A stretch of 64,000 nucleotides of DNA from Microvirga sp052115485 (lineage in GTDB: Bacteria > Pseudomonadota > Alphaproteobacteria > Rhizobiales > Beijerinckiaceae), in contig NZ_JBFRGU010000002.1 of assembly GCF_052115485.1 (NCBI RefSeq), forward strand, positions 434,001 through 498,000, in the 5' to 3' direction. The notes under the pieces were generated by a model. The model was not told the DNA's origin, did no database searches, and saw nothing but the letters and a program-made list of their open reading frames with translations. The position numbers and the translations under genes are program-made. Every line of letters starts with the position of its first letter. Positions within the stretch are counted from its first letter, which is position 1. This document shows positions 24,614-33,362 of this stretch, piece by piece.

Positions 24614-24710
24614 CCTCACCCTGAGGAGGACCGCAAGGTCCGTCTCGAAGGGCGAGGCGTCTGCAGTGTGCTCTGGACCCTCCTTCGAGACGCGGCTCCT
24701 CAGGATGAGG
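24614..24710. repeat. Interspersed palindromic repeat, family A, copy 3
   Basis: The left end CCTCACCCTGAGGAG and the right end CTCCTCAGGATGAGG are near-perfect inverted copies, with internal GTCTCGAAGG and CCTTCGAGAC arms also inverted. It lies 11 bp after the acetyltransferase stop, like the other copies in a non-coding gap, and could act as a transcript-ending hairpin. Confidence 0.78.
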
Positions 24711-24798
24711 GGTGAAGCTAAAGCCGCCGGAGCGACCGGGCGTACCTTTCATCGGCCATCGGACTGTCACGCGGTGGTTATAGCGCTATGATGCGGAC

Positions 24799-25488
24799 AT
24801 GACTGAGAACACCGCAACTTCCGTGACAATTCCGATCGGTGACAGCGAAAGCGTCTCCGGTCTCTGGCAGTCGCCGCCCGGAGCACACGCCTGTCTCATT
24901 CTTGCGCACGGTGCTGGCGCGGGCATGACACACAAGGGCATGGCTGCACTCGCGGATGGTCTCGCCGCCCGTGGCGTCGCGACGCTGCGCTACCAGTTCC
25001 CCTATATGGAGCGTGGATCGAAGCGCCCCGACTCGCCGGCTGTCGCTCATGCCGCTGTGCGCGCGGCCGTGGCTGAGGCAGCGCGACGCGCACCTGAATT
25101 ACCGCTTTTCGCAGGTGGCCGATCCTTCGGCGGGCGCATGACCTCTCAGGCTCAGGCACTTGAGCCGCTACCCGGCGTGAAAGGCCTCGTGTTCTTCGCC
25201 TTTCCGCTTCACCCTGCGGGCAAACCTTCGGATGAGCGTGCCAAACACCTGTTCGACATCACTATCCCTATGCTTTTCACGCAAGGAACCCGCGACGCGC
25301 TCGCAGAACTCGATTTGCTTCGTCCTGTCGTCGGCATGCTCGGCGCGCGCGCAACTCTCAAGCTGCTCGACGACGCCGACCACTCGTTTCACGTTCCGGC
25401 CAAGACGGGCCGAAAGGACTCCGAAGTGATGGCGGAATTGCTCGACGCAGCAGTCGCGTGGATGGGCACCGTGGCGACGCGGTCCTAG
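24799..25488 (+). CDS. Alpha/beta hydrolase of the KANL3/Tex30-like type
   Basis: The 229-residue protein has an alpha/beta-hydrolase fold. The nucleophile elbow is GGRSFGGR with Ser109, the acidic residue is likely in FTQGTRDALAE, and the histidine in DADHSFHVP completes a triad. LILAHGAGAGMTH near residue 35 is the oxyanion strand. Its KANL3/Tex30-like bacterial relatives are of unknown substrate. It converges with the ArsC-like gene and the two stop codons overlap by four bases (CTAG). Confidence 0.85.
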   Translation: MTENTATSVTIPIGDSESVSGLWQSPPGAHACLILAHGAGAGMTHKGMAALADGLAARGVATLRYQFPYMERGSKRPDSPAVAHAAVRAAVAEAARRAPELPLFAGGRSFGGRMTSQAQALEPLPGVKGLVFFAFPLHPAGKPSDERAKHLFDITIPMLFTQGTRDALAELDLLRPVVGMLGARATLKLLDDADHSFHVPAKTGRKDSEVMAELLDAAVAWMGTVATRS

Positions 25489-25850
25489 CCGAGCGCCTCT
25501 TCGTACTGCTCCGCCTTGAAGCCCACGATCAACCGCTCGCCTATGTCGAGCACGGGTCGTTTGATCATCGAAGGTTGATCGAGCATCAGCGCAAACGCTT
25601 TACGCTCGTCGAGCCCGTTCTTGTCGGCATCCGGCAATTTGCGGAACGTCGTTCCGGCACGGTTGAGCAACGTCTCCCACCCGACTTCGCGCGCCCAGGT
25701 TTCGAGCCGAGCGCGATCAATGCCCTCGGCCTTGTAGTCGTGAAAAGCATAAACCACGCCGTGCTCATCGAGCCACGTACGCGCCTTCTTCATCGTGTCG
25801 CAATTCTTGATGCCGTAAATCGTCACGGCCCGCTTCGATGCGACCATCAC
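25485..25850 (-). CDS. ArsC/Spx family protein (YffB-like)
   Basis: This 121-residue thioredoxin-fold protein resembles YffB, a small relative of arsenate reductase ArsC. The single active-site-like cysteine is Cys17 (KNCDTMKKA). The C-terminal segment (PSMIKRPVLDIGERLIVGF) is the family's conserved RP-containing loop. YffB proteins are probably thiol- or glutathione-dependent reductases; true arsenate reduction is not supported. It follows the GNAT gene by four bases on the same strand and may be part of the guaA transcript. Confidence 0.87.
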   Translation of the reverse strand: MMVASKRAVTIYGIKNCDTMKKARTWLDEHGVVYAFHDYKAEGIDRARLETWAREVGWETLLNRAGTTFRKLPDADKNGLDERKAFALMLDQPSMIKRPVLDIGERLIVGFKAEQYEEALG

Positions 25851-25854
25851 ACCC

Positions 25855-26514
25855 TCAGAATGTCAGTTTGCTTTTCTGTTGTCCGGCGGCGTCGAAATTT
25901 TCAGCGCGCAGCCATGCATCGTAGCCGGCCTTCAACCGGGGCCATTCGCTGTCGATGATCGAGAACCACGCCGTATCGCGGTTCGCACCCTTGGCCACCA
26001 TATGCTGCCGAAACACGCCTTCGAACGTAAAACCGAACCGCGCGGCAGCCCGCTTGGAGGGTTCGTTGAGATCGTTGCATTTCCACTCGAAGCGACGATA
26101 GCCGAGCGTCTCGAAGGCATAGCGCGCGAAAAGATAAAGCGCTTCGGTCGCCACACGCGTGCGCGCAATAGCGGGCCCCCACAGGATGCTGCCGATCTCG
26201 ATGACCCCATGCACCGGATCGATACGCATGAGCGCCTGACGCCCTTCGACCCGGCCACTCGCTTTGTCGATCACGGCGAAGAACAGAGGATCTGCTCCGG
26301 AAGAGGCCTTATCCAGCCATTCCGTGAAGACGTCCCGGTTCGCGGGCGCCGACTCGAACAGATAGCTGAAACGACCTTCCGCCCCCGGCTGAACGGCCGA
26401 TGCAAAGAGATCGTCGCCATGCTTCGCAGCATCGAGCGGCTCGAGACGCGCGTAATGCCCATCCAGCACGACGCGCTCGGGGCGCGGCGCGCCTTTCCAG
26501 TCAGACAGATCCAT
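25855..26514 (-). CDS. GNAT family N-acetyltransferase
   Basis: I start this 219-residue protein at the ATG of MDLSDWKG; a start 18 bases upstream would overlap guaA. The GNAT acetyl-CoA segment WGPAIARTRVATEAL (about 112-126) and the following FETLGYRRFEWKCNDLNEPSKRAAARFGF are the family's hallmarks, like those of RimJ/RimL-type enzymes. Substrate unknown. It lies eight bases after the guaA stop and four before the ArsC-like gene, suggesting one transcript. Confidence 0.85.
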   Translation of the reverse strand: MDLSDWKGAPRPERVVLDGHYARLEPLDAAKHGDDLFASAVQPGAEGRFSYLFESAPANRDVFTEWLDKASSGADPLFFAVIDKASGRVEGRQALMRIDPVHGVIEIGSILWGPAIARTRVATEALYLFARYAFETLGYRRFEWKCNDLNEPSKRAAARFGFTFEGVFRQHMVAKGANRDTAWFSIIDSEWPRLKAGYDAWLRAENFDAAGQQKSKLTF

Positions 26515-26522
26515 TGGCGAAA

Positions 26523-28079
26523 TCACTCCCACTCGATGGTGCCGGGCGGCTTCGAGGTGATGTCGTAGGTGACGCGGTTGATGCCCTTCACCTCGTTGAT
26601 GATGCGGGTCGCGACACGCCCGAGGAAGGCCATGTCGAAGGGGAAGAAATCAGCCGTCATGCCATCGACGGAGGTCACGGCGCGTAGCGCGCAGACGTGG
26701 TCGTAGGTGCGCCCGTCGCCCATCACGCCGACGGTCTTCACCGGCAATAGAACGGCGAAGGCCTGCCAGATATCGTCGTAGAGACCGGCCTTGCGGATTT
26801 CGTCGAGATAGACCGCGTCGGCCTTGCGCAGGATGTCGAGTTTCTCGCGGGTGATGGTGCCGGGAACGCGGATGGCGAGGCCCGGACCAGGGAACGGGTG
26901 ACGGCCCACGAAGGCCTGCGGCAGGCCGAGTTCACGGCCGAGCGCCCTCACCTCATCCTTGAACAACTCGCGCAAGGGCTCAACGAGCTTCATGTTCATG
27001 CGCTCTGGCAGACCGCCCACATTGTGGTGGCTCTTGATCGTCACCGAAGGGCCGCCGGTGAAGGAGACGCTCTCAATGACGTCCGGATAGAGCGTGCCTT
27101 GCGCGAGGAAATCCGCGCCGCCGATCTTCTTCGCTTCCGCCTCAAACACGTCGATGAAGAGCTTGCCGATGGTCTTGCGTTTCACCTCCGGGTCGGAGAC
27201 GCCTTCGAGCGCGCCGATGAAGAGATCGTCGGCCTCAACATGCACGAGCGGAATGTTGTAGGAATCGCGGAACAGCGTGACGACCTGCTCAGCCTCACTG
27301 GCGCGCATCAAGCCGTGATCGACGAAAACGCAGGTGAGCTGCTCGCCAATGGCCTCGTGGATCAGCACGGCCGCAACCGCTGAATCGACACCGCCGGAAA
27401 GCCCGCAGATTACACGACCCTTGCCGACCTGCGCACGAATACGCTCGATGGCCTCGTCGCGGAAGGCCTTCATGGTCCAGTCGCCCTTGCAGCCAGCGAT
27501 ATCGCGGACGAAGTTGCGGATCAGCAAAGCGCCCTGCGGCGTGTGCACGACTTCAGGGTGGAACTGTACGCCGTAGAACTTGCGGCCCTCATCGGCCACG
27601 ACCGCGAAGGGTGCGTTGGCGGAAAGAGCCAGCGTCTCGAAACCTTCCGGCAGCTTGGTCACCCGGTCGCCGTGGCTCATCCACACGGGATAGGACTGGC
27701 CCTTGTGCCAGACACCGTTGAAGAGCGCGCTATCCTTGATGATCTCGACTTCCGCGCGCCCAAATTCCGCATGGTGCCCGCCCTCGACCTGCCCGCCGAG
27801 CTGTGCCGACATGGTCTGCTGGCCGTAGCAGATGCCGAAAACCGGAACGCCTGACGTAAACAGCTCCTGCGGCGCGCGGGGGGAGGATTCCAGCGTCACC
27901 GATTCCGGGCTGCCGGAAAGGATCACGCCCTTCGGCTTCATCTGGCGGAACGCCTCTTCCGCCTTCTGGAACGGTACCACCTCCGAATAGACGCCTTCCT
28001 CGCGCACGCGCCGCGCAATGAGCTGTGTCACCTGGGAGCCGAAATCGACGATGAGGATCTTATCGTGGGTCTGGGTCAT
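26523..28079 (-). CDS. guaA: GMP synthase (glutamine-hydrolysing)
   Basis: GuaA converts XMP to GMP using glutamine and ATP. The 518-residue protein has an N-terminal class I glutaminase with nucleophile Cys84 (GICYGQQTM) and the His/Glu pair in VQFHPEVVHT. The ATP pyrophosphatase domain has CGLSGGVDSAVAAVL, and the C-terminal dimerisation domain ends PPGTIEWE, as in nearly all GMP synthases. It lies downstream of the RNA methyltransferase gene and close to guaB, which makes its substrate XMP. Confidence 0.97.
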   Translation of the reverse strand: MTQTHDKILIVDFGSQVTQLIARRVREEGVYSEVVPFQKAEEAFRQMKPKGVILSGSPESVTLESSPRAPQELFTSGVPVFGICYGQQTMSAQLGGQVEGGHHAEFGRAEVEIIKDSALFNGVWHKGQSYPVWMSHGDRVTKLPEGFETLALSANAPFAVVADEGRKFYGVQFHPEVVHTPQGALLIRNFVRDIAGCKGDWTMKAFRDEAIERIRAQVGKGRVICGLSGGVDSAVAAVLIHEAIGEQLTCVFVDHGLMRASEAEQVVTLFRDSYNIPLVHVEADDLFIGALEGVSDPEVKRKTIGKLFIDVFEAEAKKIGGADFLAQGTLYPDVIESVSFTGGPSVTIKSHHNVGGLPERMNMKLVEPLRELFKDEVRALGRELGLPQAFVGRHPFPGPGLAIRVPGTITREKLDILRKADAVYLDEIRKAGLYDDIWQAFAVLLPVKTVGVMGDGRTYDHVCALRAVTSVDGMTADFFPFDMAFLGRVATRIINEVKGINRVTYDITSKPPGTIEWE

Positions 28080-28166
28080 GGTTCCGTTGGCCGAGGGTCA
28101 GAAGTTCAAAGGGCAGGCGTTTGGCGGTGATTGAGGCTCTTCTACATGGTTTTCAGAAAACGTCTC

Positions 28167-29465
28167 TCATGGGTTTCGTTTGAGCACGGAAATATAGAAG
28201 GCGTCGGTGCCCGTCTTCAGGGGCGTCAATTGCAGGCCGTGGGTCGTGACGCGAACGACATCGGCGAGCTTTTGCAAGCCAGCCGATTCCAGAACCGTGC
28301 GGGCTGGTAGAGCCGTCAGCTTGCCCGACGCGCTGAGGATGCGAGCGATAGCGTCGTCGTTCTCCTCCGACAGGATCGAACAGGTTATGTAGACGATACG
28401 CCCGCCCGGCTTCACGAGTTCTGCGGCGCGGTCGAGAACGGTTGCCTGCTCCTTCAGCCGTGTTTCCAGGCTGCCGGGGCGCAAGCGCCATTTGGCATCC
28501 GGATTGCGCCGCCACGTGCCGATGCCCGTGCAGGGCGCATCCACCACAACGCAATCGATCTTGCCGTCGAGATCGCGCACGGCGTCCGCCTTGGCACGCG
28601 GGGTGCGGACCTGGACATTGCGAACACCGGCCCGCGCCAGCCGGTCATGGATCGGCGCAAGACGGCGGGCATCGGAATCCGTGGCATAGATCTGGCCATG
28701 ATTGTCCATCAGGGCCGCGAGAGCGAGGCTCTTGCCGCCGCCACCCGCGCAGAGATCGACCACCTGCTCACCGGGCTTCACGCCTGAGAGCAGTGAGACG
28801 AGCTGCGAGCCCTCATCTTGAATCTCGATCCAACCCTTGATGAATTCCGGCTCGGATTGCACGGCGGGTCCGCGTCCATCCTCGCTAGGCGCAATGCGCA
28901 AGCCATAGGGCGAGTGCGGGGTCTCGATGGCGCCGAGATGGGGCAGCGCGTCATGCGCCTCCTCGCGGGAGGCGACTTTCAGGCTGTTGACGCGCAGATC
29001 CAGCGGCGCACGGGCGGTCAGCGCCTGCATTTCCAGGATTAAGTCGTCACCGAAGAGACGGCTCAGAGAAGGCTCGATCCATTCGGGAAAGTCCCCGGCA
29101 ACATGTTCGGGGGCGCCATCGAGGGAAGCGTTCGCGATCCGATCCCGCTCGTCAGTAGACAGCGGCTCCTGCGCGAATCGTTCGCCTGAGAACAGCGCCG
29201 CAATCGCATCGACGTTCAGGCCGCGCTGCAATTTCAGCATGCCAATCACGGCCGCGCGCGGGGTTGTCTCACCCATGATGAAAGCGGCCGAAGCCTTCCG
29301 GCGAAGGGCGTCATAGACGAGGCTGGCGATGGCCGCCCTGTCCTTCGATCCGGCGAAGCGGTGCGACAGGCCCCAATCCTTCAGGGCGTCGCTGGCCGGA
29401 CGGCGGCGGGTTTCGATGTCGCCTAGAACCTCTACGGCGGCGGAAATGCGGGCTGCAGGTGTCAT
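28167..29465 (-). CDS. RsmB/NOP-family rRNA cytosine-5 methyltransferase
   Basis: The 432-residue protein has an N-terminal NusB-like helical domain and a C-terminal AdoMet methyltransferase domain. The latter has the binding loop VVDLCAGGGGKSLALAAL (near residues 236-253), motif IV with DAPCTGIGTWRRNPD and the nucleophilic cysteine in YITCSILSEEND. This is the RsmB/Nop2 arrangement for m5C in rRNA. Whether it is true RsmB (C967) or a paralogue cannot be decided here. It precedes guaA by 87 bp. Confidence 0.92.
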   Translation of the reverse strand: MTPAARISAAVEVLGDIETRRRPASDALKDWGLSHRFAGSKDRAAIASLVYDALRRKASAAFIMGETTPRAAVIGMLKLQRGLNVDAIAALFSGERFAQEPLSTDERDRIANASLDGAPEHVAGDFPEWIEPSLSRLFGDDLILEMQALTARAPLDLRVNSLKVASREEAHDALPHLGAIETPHSPYGLRIAPSEDGRGPAVQSEPEFIKGWIEIQDEGSQLVSLLSGVKPGEQVVDLCAGGGGKSLALAALMDNHGQIYATDSDARRLAPIHDRLARAGVRNVQVRTPRAKADAVRDLDGKIDCVVVDAPCTGIGTWRRNPDAKWRLRPGSLETRLKEQATVLDRAAELVKPGGRIVYITCSILSEENDDAIARILSASGKLTALPARTVLESAGLQKLADVVRVTTHGLQLTPLKTGTDAFYISVLKRNP

Positions 29466-29588
29466 CGAATAACCACACTCGGACTATTAAGAAAAAATGC
29501 CACAATATTGCTAAGCTTCGAACGCAATGCGACTCGCATAAAGCTGAGCGAGTGCATTCCGCACCCTGCCCTTTTGGAGCCTAGATCA

Positions 29589-29735
29589 ATGCTTAAAAGC
29601 CTGACCCGCATCGTTGCCGTCGGCCTCACTCTTACGATTGCCGCTTGCGCCGCCACTGCCACCCCGGACCTCACGCCGCCGCCGCGCAAGACGACCGACG
29701 CCAAGACGCAGCTCGAAAGCGGCAAGAAGTTCTGA
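29589..29735 (+). CDS. Small predicted lipoprotein, 48 residues
   Basis: This tiny gene encodes a lipoprotein precursor with a positively charged start (MLKSLTR), a hydrophobic core and the lipobox TIAAC with Cys20 as the lipidation site. The mature peptide of about 29 residues is rich in Pro, Thr and Lys (TPPPRKTTDAKTQLESG). It sits alone between the divergent methyltransferase gene and the convergent MAPEG gene. No family is recognised. The clean signal and lipobox make it more likely real than chance. Confidence 0.62.
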   Translation: MLKSLTRIVAVGLTLTIAACAATATPDLTPPPRKTTDAKTQLESGKKF

Positions 29736-29791
29736 TTGCGAAGCGGGGTGAACGGATCGTCCGCCCCGCATTTTCCCGCCCCCGGCCCATC

Positions 29792-30223
29792 CTAGATCCC
29801 CGCCTCGGCGGAGATCAGACGCAGGGCGAAGATGATCCACATCAGCAGCAAGATCACGACGCCGACAGCAAAAGCCTTGAAGCGCGGTGAGATCCGATTG
29901 GTGGTGGCGTGGATCCCTGCATGGACGATGCGGCTCGCCACCCACATCCAGGATAGAACCACGAAGACAAGATCGGCCTTGCGCGTGATGAGGGCGAAAG
30001 CAACGAGCGCATAGAACAGAACCGGCGTTTCGAACTGGTTCTGAAAGCAGTTCGAAACCTGCTGCGCCCTTGTCGGCCAGTTGCGCTCGCCGAGCGCCAC
30101 ATCTTTCACTTTCAATTCACCCGCCCGAAGCGCCCCTATGCGTGACCGCGCCATCCAGAACAGCAAGACGAAGGTCAGGCCGACCTGGACGAAGACGGGA
30201 AGAAGAACAGCTGTAACGCTCAT
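29792..30223 (-). CDS. MAPEG family membrane protein
   Basis: This 143-residue membrane protein belongs to the MAPEG family (membrane-associated proteins in eicosanoid and glutathione metabolism). It has four hydrophobic segments, and the conserved ERNWPTRAQQVSNCFQNQFE leads into FETPVLFYAL in the second. I use the ATG at 30221-30223. It begins eight bases after guaB on the same strand and is probably co-transcribed. Bacterial members of this subfamily are uncharacterised; glutathione-dependent detoxification is only inferred. Confidence 0.85.
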   Translation of the reverse strand: MSVTAVLLPVFVQVGLTFVLLFWMARSRIGALRAGELKVKDVALGERNWPTRAQQVSNCFQNQFETPVLFYALVAFALITRKADLVFVVLSWMWVASRIVHAGIHATTNRISPRFKAFAVGVVILLLMWIIFALRLISAEAGI

Positions 30224-30231
30224 GGCAAATC

Positions 30232-31725
30232 TCAACCGCGGCCGGGGTAGTTCGGGCTTTCCCGCGTGATCGTCACGTCATGGACGTGGCTCTCGCGCAG
30301 GCCTGCATTGGTGATGCGAACGAACTGAGCCTTCTCGCGGAATTCCGGCAGGTTCGCGCCACCCACATAACCCATGGCCGCGCGAAGGCCGCCAGCGAGT
30401 TGGTGCAGCACCGCCGAGGCCGAGCCCTTGTAGGCCACCTGTCCCTCAACGCCTTCAGGCACGAGCTTGAGCGTGTCGCGCACTTCCGCCTGGAAGTAGC
30501 GATCCGCCGAGCCGCGCGCCATGGCGCCGACCGAGCCCATGCCGCGATACGACTTGTAGGAGCGGCCCTGGTAGAGAAATACCTCGCCCGGCGTCTCGTC
30601 AGTTCCAGCAAGCAGCGAACCGACCATGGCGCAAGATGCGCCTGCGGCCAGCGCCTTGGCGAGATCGCCCGACACCTTGATGCCGCCATCGGCGATCACC
30701 GGAGTACCAGTCTCTGCGGCAGCCTCGACGGCTTCCATGATCGCAGTGAGCTGCGGCACGCCGACACCGGCCACGATACGCGTGGTGCAAATCGAACCGG
30801 GACCGATACCGACCTTGATCGCATCGGCGCCCGCATCGATCAGGGCCTTTGCGCCCTCGCGGGTCGCCACGTTGCCGGCAATGACCTGCACAGCGTTGGA
30901 GAGTTTCTTCACCCGCGTCACGCTTTCCAGCACGCGGACCGAATGGCCATGCGCTGTATCAACCACGATCACGTCGCAGCCCGCATCGATCAGGCGCTCG
31001 GCGCGCTCGAAGCCCTGCTCGCCCGTCGTGGTCGCGGCAGCGACGCGCAGGCGGCCCTGCTCGTCCTTGGCGGCGTTGGGGTGGGCCACCTGCTTTTCGA
31101 TATCCTTCACCGTGATCAGGCCTATGCAACGGTAGTGATCATCGACGACCAGAAGCTTCTCGATGCGGAATTGATGCAGCAGGCGCTTGGCCTCGTCCTG
31201 GGTCACGCCCTCACGAACGGTGATCAGGCGGTCCTTGGTCATCAGTTCGGACACCGGCTGCGCCGTGTTGTTGGCAAAGCGCACATCGCGGTTCGTGAGG
31301 ATGCCGACGAGCTTGCCCTTCGAGCCGCTTGGCCCGCGCTCCACCACCGGAATGCCGGAAATGCCGTGGTGCTTCATGATCGCGAAGGCATCGGCCAGGG
31401 TCTCATCGGGGAAGATGGTGATGGGGTTCATCACCATGCCGCTCTCGTATTTCTTGACGAGGCGGACCTGCTCGGCCTGCTCGGCGGGTTCGAGGTTGCG
31501 GTGGATCACGCCGATGCCGCCGCTCTGCGCCATGGCGATAGCCATGCGCGCCTCGGTCACCGTGTCCATGGCGGAGGCGATAATCGGGAGATTGAGGCGG
31601 ATCGAACGGGTCAGCTGGGTCGCAATATCGACCTCTCCCGGCAGCACTTCGGAGCGGCCTGGCCGGAGAAGAACGTCATCGAAGGTCAATCCTTCAATGA
31701 GCTGATCGGCGAGAATGCGGGCCAT
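30232..31725 (-). CDS. guaB: Inosine-5'-monophosphate dehydrogenase
   Basis: GuaB oxidises IMP to XMP, the first step toward GMP. The 497-residue protein starts at an ATG preceded by AGGAG, seven bases away. The barrel is interrupted by two CBS domains (about residues 95-210). The catalytic cysteine is in GIGPGSICTTR, and the flap carries the active-site Arg/Tyr in the GSADRYFQ region. It makes the substrate of GuaA, encoded about 2 kb downstream. It diverges from the MFS transporter gene. Confidence 0.97.
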   Translation of the reverse strand: MARILADQLIEGLTFDDVLLRPGRSEVLPGEVDIATQLTRSIRLNLPIIASAMDTVTEARMAIAMAQSGGIGVIHRNLEPAEQAEQVRLVKKYESGMVMNPITIFPDETLADAFAIMKHHGISGIPVVERGPSGSKGKLVGILTNRDVRFANNTAQPVSELMTKDRLITVREGVTQDEAKRLLHQFRIEKLLVVDDHYRCIGLITVKDIEKQVAHPNAAKDEQGRLRVAAATTTGEQGFERAERLIDAGCDVIVVDTAHGHSVRVLESVTRVKKLSNAVQVIAGNVATREGAKALIDAGADAIKVGIGPGSICTTRIVAGVGVPQLTAIMEAVEAAAETGTPVIADGGIKVSGDLAKALAAGASCAMVGSLLAGTDETPGEVFLYQGRSYKSYRGMGSVGAMARGSADRYFQAEVRDTLKLVPEGVEGQVAYKGSASAVLHQLAGGLRAAMGYVGGANLPEFREKAQFVRITNAGLRESHVHDVTITRESPNYPGRG

Positions 31726-31876
31726 AGCCAACTCCTGATCTTGGGTTTTCTTGGAATATTGAGTTGGCGAGGGTCCGTATCACGGGCTTGCCGTTTCGCA
31801 TAGAGCCTAAAGACCCGCATCTTCATGGGGGCTGCCGTGCATATAAGCTCTGGTCAAGGAGGTGCTGTAAGGATAA

Positions 31877-33325
31877 GTGCGTCGGGTTATGCGCCAAACA
31901 CGTCTTCTCCCTCTGATCATCGCCACTGCTTTGTTCATGGAGAACACGGATTCAACGGTCATCGCGACCTCGTTGCCGATGATCGCGCAGGACCTGGGCG
32001 AAGACCCGATCGCGCTCAAGCTTGCCCTCACCTCCTATCTCGTCAGCCTCGCCATCTTCATTCCGATATCCGGCTGGATGGCCGATAAGTTCGGCGCGAA
32101 GACGATCTTCCGCGCCGCCATCGGCGTGTTCATGGTGGGATCGCTGGCTTGCGCCGGGGCGACATCGCTCGAAGGGTTCGTCTTCGCCCGCTTCCTGCAA
32201 GGCATGGGCGGCGCGATGATGGTGCCGGTCGGCCGCCTCGTGATCCTGCGCAGCGTGCCGCGCAACGAGATCGTCCAGGCGCTCGCGACCTTGACCATTC
32301 CCGCTCTCGTCGGCCCGGTCCTCGGTCCCCCGCTCGGCGGCTTCATCACCACCTATTGGGATTGGCGCTGGATCTTTTTCATCAACATCCCCATCGGCCT
32401 CCTCGGGATGGTGCTTGCGACAAAATACGTCCCCGACATCAGAGAGGCCGATACCCCTCCGCTCGACTATATCGGCTTCTTGCTCTCCGGTTTCGGGTTG
32501 GCTTTGCTGATGCTGGGCTTTGCCTCCGGCGGACGGCATCTCATCCCGGAATCGATATCCATCGGCTGCATTATCGTCGGGACGATCTGCGTGGTGCTCT
32601 ATGTCGCCCATGCCCGGCGCACGCCTCACCCCGTGCTGCAACTGGGCTTGTTGCGCATCCAGACCTTCCGTACCAGCGTCGTCGCAGGCTCGCTGTTTCG
32701 TATAGGCATCGGCTCGATTCCGTTCCTGCTGCCCCTCATGCTGCAGCTCGGCTTCGGCCTGAACCCGCTGCAATCGGGATCGCTGACCTTCGTTGCAGCG
32801 GTCGGCGCATTGTTCATGAAGACGATGGCGAAGAAAATTTTGGAGAAGGTGGGCTTTCGCCTGGTGCTGACCGCAAACGCCTTCATCGCGGCCGGCTTCC
32901 TTGCGCTCAATGGCTTCTTCACCGAGACGACGCCCTATTGGTTCATCATGAGCGTGCTGCTGATCGGCGGCTGTTTCCGCTCGCTGCAATTTACGAGCCT
33001 CAACGCCATCGCTTTTGCCGATATCTCGAACCGGGATATGAGCTACGCCACAAGCTTGTCCGCCGTTGCGCAGCAACTGGCCCTCAGCCTAGGCGTTGCC
33101 ATCGGCGCCTTCGCACTCGAAACCAGCGGGCGCTTCCACGGTCACGAGACAATCCAGGCCTCGGATTTCGGACCGGCTTTCTGGACCGTCGCCGTCATCT
33201 CGGCCATGTCGGGCTTCCTTTTTCTGGGACTTCATCCGCAAGCGGGAGCGGAAATGTCGGGCCATCGTGTTTCCAAGAAAAAGGGCACCGCGACCGGTGT
33301 GGGGAGTGGGATGGACGTCTCCTGA
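31877..33325 (+). CDS. MFS drug-resistance transporter (DHA2 type)
   Basis: The 482-residue multi-drug exporter of the major facilitator superfamily has about 14 hydrophobic segments. The DHA2 motifs LDLTIVNVALP-like MENTDSTVIATSLP (near 21-34) and motif C GPVLGPPLGGFI (near 145) support proton-driven efflux. The substrate is not predictable. A GTG start at 31877 has AAGGA eight bases upstream; the ATG 12 bases later is also possible. It diverges from guaB and is followed by a hydrolase gene 37 bp on. Confidence 0.88.
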   Translation: MRRVMRQTRLLPLIIATALFMENTDSTVIATSLPMIAQDLGEDPIALKLALTSYLVSLAIFIPISGWMADKFGAKTIFRAAIGVFMVGSLACAGATSLEGFVFARFLQGMGGAMMVPVGRLVILRSVPRNEIVQALATLTIPALVGPVLGPPLGGFITTYWDWRWIFFINIPIGLLGMVLATKYVPDIREADTPPLDYIGFLLSGFGLALLMLGFASGGRHLIPESISIGCIIVGTICVVLYVAHARRTPHPVLQLGLLRIQTFRTSVVAGSLFRIGIGSIPFLLPLMLQLGFGLNPLQSGSLTFVAAVGALFMKTMAKKILEKVGFRLVLTANAFIAAGFLALNGFFTETTPYWFIMSVLLIGGCFRSLQFTSLNAIAFADISNRDMSYATSLSAVAQQLALSLGVAIGAFALETSGRFHGHETIQASDFGPAFWTVAVISAMSGFLFLGLHPQAGAEMSGHRVSKKKGTATGVGSGMDVS

Positions 33326-33362
33326 GAGAACGCTATCCTTGTCGGCCTCCCGGGAGCCGGAC

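Noticed and set aside
25485..25850. Arsenate reductase
   Set aside because: Only the single-cysteine YffB-type core is present and there is no arsenic-resistance gene nearby.
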